A stretch of DNA of 59,734 nt from Streptomyces malachitofuscus. GTDB taxonomy: Bacteria > Actinomycetota > Actinomycetes > Streptomycetales > Streptomycetaceae. Location of the stretch: positions 1 to 59,734 of the forward strand of contig NZ_BMUF01000023.1 of assembly GCF_014650055.1 (NCBI RefSeq), read 5' to 3'. The notes under the pieces are model-generated. The model did no database searches. It worked only from the letters and a program-made list of their open reading frames with translations, and was not told the origin of the DNA. Made by a program: the position numbers and the translations under genes. Below are positions 8,327 through 15,117 of this stretch, in pieces (the stretch's first letter is position 1; each line of letters begins with the position of its first letter).

Positions 8327-9325
8327 GTGCGTACCGAACGGAACCACACCCGTCTGGACCGGGTGTTCGCGAGGCTGGACCGAGAGCCGGAACGACCGGC
8401 TCTCATCGGCATGCCGCGAATGAGCCGGCACCGGATGGTGCTCTTCGGCGCCACCCTGGCCTTCTACGTGGCGATCGTGTGGGCCGTAGTGATCACCTCC
8501 TGGCTGGTCCGGCTGGACTGGCAGGTGATGTTCTTCCGCCCCTACCAGCAGTGGCCGGAGCTCCACGCCTTCGTCGACTACTACGTGGTGCTCGGCCAGC
8601 GCGGCCCGACCGCCGTGATGGTCGCGGCCTGGCTGGGCTGGCGGTCCTGGCGGCAGCACACACTGCGTCCGCTGCTCGCTCTCGGCGTCTCCCTGCTGCT
8701 GCTCAACGTCACCGTGGGTGCCGCGAAGTACGGCATGGGGCGCCTCGGACCGCACTACGCGACCGAGATCGGCTCCAACGAGATGTGGCTCGGCGGCGAT
8801 ATATTTCCCAGCGGCCACACCGCCAACGCGGTGGTGACCTGGGGAATCCTGGCCTATCTGGCCTCCACCCCGAGAGCGCGCCGCTGGCTGTCCGCCCTGT
8901 CCGCGGTGACCTCGCTCGGTGTGGGGCTGTCCACCGTCTACATCGGGACGCACTGGCTGAGCGACGTGGTCCTCGGATGGGCGGCGGGTCTGCTGATCCT
9001 GCTCGCGCTGCCCTGGTTCGAGCCGATGATCGCGCGCATCGAGACCCGTGTCTTCGCCCTGCGCGACCGCTGGCGGGCCCGCCGGGGCCGTACCGCGGCG
9101 GCGGGTCCGGTCGGGCGGCCCGTGGTGCTCAAGCCGCTCGCCGGCCGCACGGACCAGGCTCCCGAACCGGTCGCGGCGGGCCGTCCGTCCCGTTCGCCGG
9201 TGTATCTGGCGCCCGGCCCGCACACCACCCGCGCGGAGCGCTCCCCGGTCACCCCGGCGGGCAGCCGCCGCCCGCCGCACCCGGAGCGTCACCCACGCGG
9301 TACGACGTCGGCGACCCGTCCCTGA
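8327..9325 (+). CDS. PAP2 family lipid phosphatase, membrane-bound
   Basis: Membrane phosphatase of 332 aa of the type-2 phosphatidic acid phosphatase/undecaprenyl-diphosphatase fold. The three active-site motifs are present: a C1 region with KYGMGRLGP, C2 as FPSGHTAN, and C3 as STVYIGTHWLSDVVLG with the catalytic histidine. Six hydrophobic helices (about residues 35-240) are followed by a basic, proline-rich cytoplasmic tail of about 75 residues, longer than in most homologues. The likely substrate is a lipid phosphate such as undecaprenyl diphosphate or phosphatidate. It ends 9 nt from the convergent I78 gene. The start at GTG 8327 is chosen because a TAnnnT box lies 7 nt upstream; a shorter form from ATG 8411 is possible. 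Confidence 0.87.
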   Translation: MRTERNHTRLDRVFARLDREPERPALIGMPRMSRHRMVLFGATLAFYVAIVWAVVITSWLVRLDWQVMFFRPYQQWPELHAFVDYYVVLGQRGPTAVMVAAWLGWRSWRQHTLRPLLALGVSLLLLNVTVGAAKYGMGRLGPHYATEIGSNEMWLGGDIFPSGHTANAVVTWGILAYLASTPRARRWLSALSAVTSLGVGLSTVYIGTHWLSDVVLGWAAGLLILLALPWFEPMIARIETRVFALRDRWRARRGRTAAAGPVGRPVVLKPLAGRTDQAPEPVAAGRPSRSPVYLAPGPHTTRAERSPVTPAGSRRPPHPERHPRGTTSATRP

Positions 9326-9334
9326 CGGCCGGGC

Positions 9335-9550
9335 TCAGCCCTTCCAGGCACGGGCCACCCGGCCGTCCTTCACCTCGAAGTTCAGCCGGCCCACGCGGTA
9401 CTCCATGGTGATGATCGTCCCCGGAGCCAGCGCCCGCACCGTCGACCAGCCGCGTTCGCGCGCGAGGTGTTCGGCCCGGTCGGCGGCGAGGCCGACATAG
9501 GCGTCCGGGCTGTCGTGGGGTTCCGCGGGGGGTGTCGGAATGGATGCCAT
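9335..9550 (-). CDS. I78 family serine protease inhibitor-like protein
   Basis: Small protein of 71 aa. The C-terminal half (VRALAPGTIITMEYRVGRLNFEVKDGRVARAWKG split over two strands) follows the inhibitor I78 pattern of the fungal subtilisin inhibitor: a GT.IT..Y..GRLN.E.. core and a terminal strand with an R..W/C end. Unlike many bacterial members it has no signal peptide or lipobox, and the usual cysteines are missing, so it probably acts in the cytoplasm or no longer inhibits. ATG 9550 is the only good start. A secreted streptogrisin lies 8 kb away, but nothing links the two genes directly. Confidence 0.72.
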   Translation of the reverse strand: MASIPTPPAEPHDSPDAYVGLAADRAEHLARERGWSTVRALAPGTIITMEYRVGRLNFEVKDGRVARAWKG

Positions 9551-9970
9551 ACGGCCACGCTATGCCCTGGCCCGTGACCGGGGAAGTCCGCACCGGGAAC
9601 GCGGCGACGGTCCCCCGGCGGTCACACTTGTGTCACAGGATCACGACAGACGTTCATGCCGATGACCTTCACCCGGATGGGCGGTTCGGTACGCCTTCCG
9701 AAGTATTCGAACGTAATTCCCGCGTGTCACACCGCCTTCGCCATAATCCCCGGCGGAAAGTGCCGGGGGAAGCGCTCCCGGACCCCGTTCCTTTTCCCCT
9801 CCGCGTATGACCACGGAAACCCGTCCGCACAAAAAGTACTCGTCCTCATCACCGATCCGCCACGCCCTCTGTCGCGGTGCGTGGGGAGACGAGCATCATG
9901 GCGTGGGCCCGGGGTACATGTGGCGCGGGCTCCGGCGGGCCCGGCGCGCGACTGAGCGAAGGGGCGAGGG
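9551..9970. other. 420-bp intergenic region upstream of ctaD
   Basis: No coding region with proper codon bias is visible. The segment 9690-9725 (CGAAGTATTCG and nearby AATTCC) is A+T-rich for this genome and is the likely promoter region of ctaD or of the divergent I78 gene. No riboswitch or tRNA-like fold was recognised. Confidence 0.5.
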
Positions 9971-11668
9971 ATGGGGACGCAGACCGTTCGGGCGACGGAC
10001 CGGCCGGCGCGCCCGCACCGGCGGCGGCGCGGGCGGGTGGTGATCGACTGGCTGACCACCACCGACCACAAGAAGATCGGCCATCTCTATCTGGTCACGT
10101 CGTTCGTGTTCTTCCTGATCGCCGGCGTCATGGCGCTGGTGATGCGCGCCGAGCTGGCCAGGCCGGGACTGCAGATCGTGGACAACCAGCAGTTCAACCA
10201 GCTGTTCACGATGCACGGCACGATCATGCTGCTGCTGTTCGCGACGCCCAGTTTCGCGGGGTTCGCCAACGAACTGATGCCGCTGCAGATCGGCGCGCCC
10301 GATGTGGCCTTCCCCCGGCTCAACATGTTCTCGTACTGGCTGTTCCTCTTCGGCGGGCTGATCGTCCTCGGGTCGCTGGTGGTGACCGGGGGGCCGGCCG
10401 CGTACGGCTGGTTCGCCTACGCGCCGCTGAACAGCATGCAGTACTCCCCCGGCCTCGGCCCCGACCTGTGGATCATGGGGCTCGCGCTGTCCGGCTTCGG
10501 CACGATCCTCGGCGCGGTCAACTTCATCACGACCATCATCGGGATGCGCGCCCCCGGGATGACGATGTTCCGGATGCCGCTGTTCACCTGGAACACCCTG
10601 TTCACGTCCATCCTGATCCTGCTGGCGTTCCCGGTGCTCGCGGCGGCGCTCCTGGTGCTGGAGGCGGACCGGCGGTTCGGCTCACAGGTCTTCGAGGCCG
10701 CCCACGGCGGGGCGCTCCTGTGGCAGCACCTGTTCTGGTTCTTCGGCCATCCCGAGGTGTACATCATCGCGCTGCCGTTCTTCGGCATCGTCACGGAGAT
10801 CATTCCGGTCTTCAGCCGCAAGCCGCTGTTCGGCTATTTGACGCTGGTGGGCGCCACCATGGCCATCACCGGCCTGTCGGTCGTGGTGTGGGCGCACCAC
10901 ATGTTCGCCACGGGCGCGGTGCTGCTGCCGTTCTTCTCCTTCATGAGCTTCCTGATCGCGGTGCCGACGGGCGTGAAGTTCTTCAACTGGACCGGCACCA
11001 TGATCAAGGGCTCGCTGTCCTTCGAGACACCTATGCTGTGGGCCACCGGGTTCCTGGTGTCATTCCTGTTCGGCGGGCTGACCGGGGTGCTGCTGGCATC
11101 GCCGCCCCTGGACTTCCATGTGACGGACTCGTACTTCGTGGTGGCGCACTTCCACTACGTCGTCTTCGGCACCGTCGTCTTCGCGACCTTCGCCGGGTTC
11201 TACTTCTGGTGGCCCAAGTTCACCGGGAAGATGCTCGACGAACGGCTCGGCAAGATCCAGTTCTGGACGCTGTTCATCGGCTTCCACACCACGTTCCTGG
11301 TGCAGCACTGGCTGGGCGCCGAGGGCATGCCGCGCCGCTACTCGGACTATCTGGCGGCGGACGGCTTCACCGCGCTCAACACCGTCTCGACCATCGGCGC
11401 CTTCCTGCTGGGCCTGTCCACGCTGCCGTTCCTCTACAACGTCTGGAAGACCGCCAAGTACGGCACGAAGGTCGAGGTCGACGACCCGTGGGGCTACGGC
11501 CGCTCCCTGGAGTGGGCGACCTCGTGTCCGCCGCCGCGGCACAACTTCACGACCCTGCCCCGGGTCCGTTCGGAGTCGCCGGCGTTCGACCTGCACCATC
11601 CCGAGTACGCGGCTCTGACGCCGCAGCCCGAGCCAAGGAGCGAGCAAGCCGGTCGTGAGCAGCCCTGA
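9971..11668 (+). CDS. ctaD: Cytochrome c oxidase subunit I (aa3 type), isolated copy
   Basis: Catalytic subunit of a heme-copper oxidase, 565 aa, twelve membrane helices. Ligands are all there: TMHGTIM (heme a histidine), WFFGHPEVYI (CuB histidine with the cross-linked tyrosine), WAHHMF (two CuB histidines) and AHFHYV (heme a3 and heme a histidines). It ends with the PPPRHNFTTLP tail seen in actinobacterial CtaD. The gene stands alone: no subunit II, III or heme synthesis genes lie nearby, so it must use partners encoded elsewhere, and is probably a second paralogue beside the main ctaCDFE cluster. ATG 9971 follows GCGAGGG. The last 122 nt overlap the end of the convergent WYL regulator gene. 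Confidence 0.93.
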   Translation: MGTQTVRATDRPARPHRRRRGRVVIDWLTTTDHKKIGHLYLVTSFVFFLIAGVMALVMRAELARPGLQIVDNQQFNQLFTMHGTIMLLLFATPSFAGFANELMPLQIGAPDVAFPRLNMFSYWLFLFGGLIVLGSLVVTGGPAAYGWFAYAPLNSMQYSPGLGPDLWIMGLALSGFGTILGAVNFITTIIGMRAPGMTMFRMPLFTWNTLFTSILILLAFPVLAAALLVLEADRRFGSQVFEAAHGGALLWQHLFWFFGHPEVYIIALPFFGIVTEIIPVFSRKPLFGYLTLVGATMAITGLSVVVWAHHMFATGAVLLPFFSFMSFLIAVPTGVKFFNWTGTMIKGSLSFETPMLWATGFLVSFLFGGLTGVLLASPPLDFHVTDSYFVVAHFHYVVFGTVVFATFAGFYFWWPKFTGKMLDERLGKIQFWTLFIGFHTTFLVQHWLGAEGMPRRYSDYLAADGFTALNTVSTIGAFLLGLSTLPFLYNVWKTAKYGTKVEVDDPWGYGRSLEWATSCPPPRHNFTTLPRVRSESPAFDLHHPEYAALTPQPEPRSEQAGREQP

Positions 11669-12587
11669 CCGCGTCGATCAGCTCGACCGGTTCCAGCACC
11701 TCGAAGTCGAAGCCCAGCAGCATCACATGGATGACCATGACGTCCAGGCTCGCGGCTCCGGTCCGCAGCAGGCAGCTGTCCGGGCCTTCCGCCTCGAGCG
11801 TCCCCGCGGAGGGCGAGATCTGCTCGGCCGCCTCCTCCAGCGGCACCAGCAGGCGGATCACCGCGTGTGCGGCGTACGCGCGGGTGGAGACGCCCCGGGA
11901 GACATAGGCGGCGAGGTCGTCGGCGGGCGGCTCGCGGGGGACGAAACGCGGCCCGTGCGGCGGCCTGGGCGTGATGCGGTCCGCGCGGAAGGTGCGCCAG
12001 TCCTCGCGGTCGAGATCCCAGGCGACCAGGTACCAGCGGCGCTCGGTACACACCAGGCGGTGCGGTTCGACGGTGCGCCGGGTGGGCGTGCCGTCGTGCC
12101 CCCGGTACTCGAAGCGCAGCCGCTCGGCGTCCCGGCAGAGGTGAGCCAGCTCGGTCAGCACCGCGGGGTCGACGGCGTCCGCGCGGGGGCCGCGCAGCAT
12201 CGGCACGGTGAAGGCGTTCAGGGCGCCCACGCGGCGGCGCAGCCGGTTCGGAAGCACCTGTTCCAGCTTGGCGAGGGCCCGTACGGAGGTCTCGCCGATG
12301 CCCTCGACGCCCTGTCCGGCGGCGGTGCGCAGCCCGACGGCGACGGCCACGGCCTCCTCGTCGTCCAGCAGCAGCGGCGGCAGTTCCGCGCCCGCGCCCA
12401 GTTGGTAGCCGCCGCCGGTGCCCGGACTGGCGTTGACGGGATAGCCGAGTTCGCGGAGCCGGTCCACGTCCCGGCGCACGGTGCGGGCGCTGACCCCGAG
12501 CCGTCCGGCCAGATCGGCGCCGGACCACTCGCGGTGGGCCTGGAGCAGGGACAGCAGACGCAGCAGACGTGCCGAGGTCTCCAACAT
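11547..12587 (-). CDS. WYL-domain transcriptional regulator (YafY type)
   Basis: Regulator of 346 aa with an N-terminal winged helix (about residues 1-60: SARLLRLLSLLQ, LGVSARTVRRDVDRLRELGYPV) and a WYL domain (RRWYLVAWDLDREDWRTFRADRI, about 185-210) that in relatives senses ligands or nucleic acid. Genes of this type usually repress themselves and a neighbouring gene. A perfect 27-bp inverted repeat sits between this gene and the upstream substrate-binding protein gene (12606-12632) and is the best operator candidate. The C-terminal 40 residues are overlapped by the end of ctaD on the other strand and look unstructured, so the functional protein may end near residue 310. Confidence 0.87.
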   Translation of the reverse strand: MLETSARLLRLLSLLQAHREWSGADLAGRLGVSARTVRRDVDRLRELGYPVNASPGTGGGYQLGAGAELPPLLLDDEEAVAVAVGLRTAAGQGVEGIGETSVRALAKLEQVLPNRLRRRVGALNAFTVPMLRGPRADAVDPAVLTELAHLCRDAERLRFEYRGHDGTPTRRTVEPHRLVCTERRWYLVAWDLDREDWRTFRADRITPRPPHGPRFVPREPPADDLAAYVSRGVSTRAYAAHAVIRLLVPLEEAAEQISPSAGTLEAEGPDSCLLRTGAASLDVMVIHVMLLGFDFEVLEPVELIDAVRAAHDRLARSLARAAASEPRTRDGAGRTPATPNGPGAGS

Positions 12588-12605
12588 GGCGGCGAGTCTG
12601 CCAGG

Positions 12606-12632
12606 CCTTCAGGACAGTCTCTGTCCTGAAGG
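12606..12632 (-). promoter_or_regulatory. Perfect 27-bp palindrome, candidate operator of the WYL regulator
   Basis: CCTTCAGGACAG, TCT and CTGTCCTGAAGG form 12-bp perfect arms around a 3-nt centre, 19 nt upstream of the WYL start codon. The GGACAG/CTGTCC core is what one expects for a dimeric winged-helix regulator. A terminator for the upstream gene is possible, but no T run follows. Confidence 0.65.
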
Positions 12633-12650
12633 GGCGGCGGGGAGCGGGAG

Positions 12651-13952
12651 TCAGGGCTCGTAGGCGAGCTGCGGCACCCGGAAGCAGGTGCGGTTCATGT
12701 CGCCCTGGGTGACCCAGCCCTCCCCGTCGCGCCAACGGGCCACGGACAGACAGGTCCTGCCGGTCTCCGGCGGCTCGGGGGACGGGGTGAACGAGACGGG
12801 GAGCAGCAGTCCGCCCGCGGTGTAGCCGTCGGCGCGGTTCACGTAGGCGTCGACGCACGCGCGCGTGATGCCGGTGCGGGCGCAGGACGTCGCCGCGTCG
12901 GTGAACCAGCGGGCGGCGGCCCAGCCCTCCAGCTGCCACTGGGAGTGCGTCCTCAGGTCCTCGGTGGCGTCGCGGAACGCCCGTACGGCCTCGTGGCCGG
13001 TGTCCTCGTAGTTGCGGCTGGAGCCGGTCGCCCACAGGGCGTTGCGGCAGCGGGGGGCGTCCTTGTAGTCCTCGGCGACGGTGGACGTCCAGTTCTGCAC
13101 GTTGGTGACCTTGGCGGTGACCTGTGCGCCGACGTCGTCCATGGCCTCGCAGAGGCGGGCGTTGCCATGGCCGTCGATGGCGTCGAAGACCAGGTCGGCG
13201 CCCTGTTCCTTCAGATCGGCGGCCACCGCGCGGAAGTTGGGCAGCGCGAAGTCGACCTGTTCGGTGACCACTTCGTACCCCTCGGCCCTGAGGCCCCGTT
13301 CGACGAGACGGGCGTAGGCGGCGGACGCGGACTGGTTGTAGGAGACGACGGCGGCGGTGCGGGCGCCGTGCTCGCGCTTGAAGTAGCGGTAGACCTCGGT
13401 GCCGCCGTACAGCGTGCCGTCCCAGCCGGTGGTGCCGTTCCTGGGGGCGTCGCTGCCGTAGATGCTGTAGAGGTGCGGGTAGGTGTCGTAGGCGGTCCCG
13501 ATGGGCTGGCCGCCGATGTCGGGCACGCCCGCGCGGGAGACGCGGGAGGCGCCCGCGTAGTCCAGGGCGGTGGTGGCGACCAGGGCGACGACCTTCTCCT
13601 CGTCGACCAGTTCGTGCACGCACTCGTTGTTCCCGACGCCGCTGCCCCCGTCGTCGCACAGCCGCACCTCGACGCGGCGGCCGTCGATGCCGCCGCGCTC
13701 GTTGAGCCGGTCGAACCAGGCCCGGGCGCCGTCGCGCGGGCCGGTGAAGGCGCTGCCGCCGACCGGGCTGGTGGCGCTGGTGATGATGCCGACCCGGACG
13801 GGCTCGCCCGTGCTCCGGGTGGACGCGGGCGGGCGGCGGTCCCCGCCCTCGAAGTCGCTCTCCGGCAACCGGCTGCCGCACGCCGCGGTCAGGGCCAGCA
13901 GCAGGGCCGCGGCGAGTGCGCTAGCAGCCCGGCACGTTCGGCGTCGAGCCAT
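12651..13952 (-). CDS. Branched-chain amino acid type ABC substrate-binding lipoprotein
   Basis: Periplasmic-binding-fold protein (LivJ/LivK, type I) of 433 aa, anchored as a lipoprotein (lipobox LTAAC, Cys25). After a short linker the fold starts with EPVRVGIITSATSPVGG and contains the GARAWFDRLNERGGIDGRRVEV segment and VALVATTALDYAGAS, typical of LivJ-like receptors. It should deliver an amino acid, amide or similar ligand to the divergently encoded LivHMG and LivF proteins (15118-19019). The ATG at 13952 lies inside the preceding lipoprotein gene (32-nt overlap), so the two are co-transcribed. Several extra cysteines in the C-terminal lobe are unusual. The ligand cannot be inferred. Confidence 0.85.
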   Translation of the reverse strand: MARRRTCRAASALAAALLLALTAACGSRLPESDFEGGDRRPPASTRSTGEPVRVGIITSATSPVGGSAFTGPRDGARAWFDRLNERGGIDGRRVEVRLCDDGGSGVGNNECVHELVDEEKVVALVATTALDYAGASRVSRAGVPDIGGQPIGTAYDTYPHLYSIYGSDAPRNGTTGWDGTLYGGTEVYRYFKREHGARTAAVVSYNQSASAAYARLVERGLRAEGYEVVTEQVDFALPNFRAVAADLKEQGADLVFDAIDGHGNARLCEAMDDVGAQVTAKVTNVQNWTSTVAEDYKDAPRCRNALWATGSSRNYEDTGHEAVRAFRDATEDLRTHSQWQLEGWAAARWFTDAATSCARTGITRACVDAYVNRADGYTAGGLLLPVSFTPSPEPPETGRTCLSVARWRDGEGWVTQGDMNRTCFRVPQLAYEP

Positions 13953-14526
13953 CGCCGCTCAGTTGCACCAGAGCGCACAGGGACTTGACGGACACCTTCC
14001 AGGTGCCGTCCTGCTCGACCGCGGTTCCGGAGGCGTCCGGCAGGGCGGTGGCGCCCTTGAGGGTCAGGGCGAAGGACACGTCCGCCTCGGTCGGCGAGGT
14101 GAACGCGATCTCGGTGACCTGCGCCTGCACCTGGCCGACCCGTTCGTCACCGCTGAACGCCTCGAGGACGGGGCCCATCATGTCGCCGTTCTCCAGGAGG
14201 GTCTTCTTCTCGTCCAGGGAGGTCTCGGGGCTGAAGAACTTCTCCCAGTTCTGCCGGATTTCCTGCTCGGCCGCCGCGCGGTCCGCGGGCGCGCTGCCCG
14301 GTGCGCTCGTCGTGCGGTCCGCCGGAGTGGTCGGGGGCGGGCTCTCACCGCCGCCGCTGTCGTCGCTGCACGCCGCGAGGACCGGCCCGAGGACCAGCAG
14401 CAGGGCGGCGGTGAGCGCCGTGCCCCGCCCCGCCGCCCGTGGGCCACGTCCCCTCTTCGCGTTCCCCCGCGTGAGGTCGCTGCCGAGAACCATCTGGCTC
14501 ACCAATCGGGTGTCGGTCCGGGCCAT
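13921..14526 (-). CDS. Lipoprotein with MTB12-like C-terminal domain
   Basis: Predicted lipoprotein of 201 aa: a long basic n-region, a hydrophobic stretch and the lipobox LAAC at about residue 53, then a proline/threonine/serine linker and a domain from about 85 to 200. The domain has the pattern of the mycobacterial low molecular weight antigen MTB12 C-terminus: FFSPETSLDEKKTLLENGD, then DGTWKVSVKSLCALVQL and a terminal PGC, so a disulfide between the last two cysteines is likely. It overlaps the following substrate-binding gene by 32 nt, which suggests a shared job at the membrane surface. ATG 14526 is used; ATG 14493 would give a shorter signal peptide and is just as plausible. Confidence 0.7.
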   Translation of the reverse strand: MARTDTRLVSQMVLGSDLTRGNAKRGRGPRAAGRGTALTAALLLVLGPVLAACSDDSGGGESPPPTTPADRTTSAPGSAPADRAAAEQEIRQNWEKFFSPETSLDEKKTLLENGDMMGPVLEAFSGDERVGQVQAQVTEIAFTSPTEADVSFALTLKGATALPDASGTAVEQDGTWKVSVKSLCALVQLSGDGSTPNVPGC

Positions 14527-14625
14527 GTCCGCCCGGTGCTTTCAGGGTCAGCTCCCAGGGGGCATAGTGCAAGCCATCGGCTGACATGGACAGGCACACG
14601 GACGGACCCCCGAGGGGTGGGAGCC

Positions 14626-15105
14626 ATGACGCGGACAGCCCGGCTGCGGACCGCCCACCCCGCGCTGTGGGCGGGCTGGGCCGCACTCGCCGTGGGCGCG
14701 GTGCTGTGCGTGCTCGGCTGGTACGGGATCTCGGGTGAACGTTACGCCGAACGGCAGCTGCCCTACCTGGCCTCCTGCACCATTCCCGGGGCCGCGCTGA
14801 TCGTCGCCGGGGCGGTGCTGCTCGCCCACGGCCGGGGCGCCGTCGCCGCCCTGCGCGTGGAGGAGCTGTACGGCCTGCTGGTCGCCGCCGAGCCGGCCGA
14901 CGCCGACGCGTCCGCCCGGCCGGCCGGTGCGCCCGTCGCGGTCGGCCGGGAGATGCTGATGGTGCCGGGCGGGACGCTGTGGCACCGCGCGGACTGCCCG
15001 CTGGTCGCGGGGAAGGCGGAGGCGGTACCGGTGGACGGCAAGTTGATCGCGAGCGGTGAGCTGGGGCCGTGCCCGATCTGCGAGCCCGCCGACGAGACCG
15101 GCTGA
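14626..15105 (+). CDS. Small two-TM membrane protein with C-terminal cysteine/histidine motif
   Basis: 159-aa protein with two hydrophobic helices (about residues 13-35 and 48-72) and a cytoplasmic C-terminal part ending in a WHRADCPLVAGK...GPCPICEP arrangement. The H-x3-C plus CxxC pattern resembles the small zinc-binding motif of Ada-like and related hypothetical proteins. ATG 14626 follows GGTGGGAG. It lies 12 nt before the fused LivHMG gene in the same direction, so it probably belongs to that operon, possibly as a regulatory or assembly subunit. I do not recognise a named family. Confidence 0.7.
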   Translation: MTRTARLRTAHPALWAGWAALAVGAVLCVLGWYGISGERYAERQLPYLASCTIPGAALIVAGAVLLAHGRGAVAALRVEELYGLLVAAEPADADASARPAGAPVAVGREMLMVPGGTLWHRADCPLVAGKAEAVPVDGKLIASGELGPCPICEPADETG

Positions 15106-15117
15106 CGTCGGCCGCCG

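Noticed and set aside
9656..9955. Small frames in the region upstream of ctaD
   Set aside because: No consistent third-position G+C bias and no ribosome binding site.
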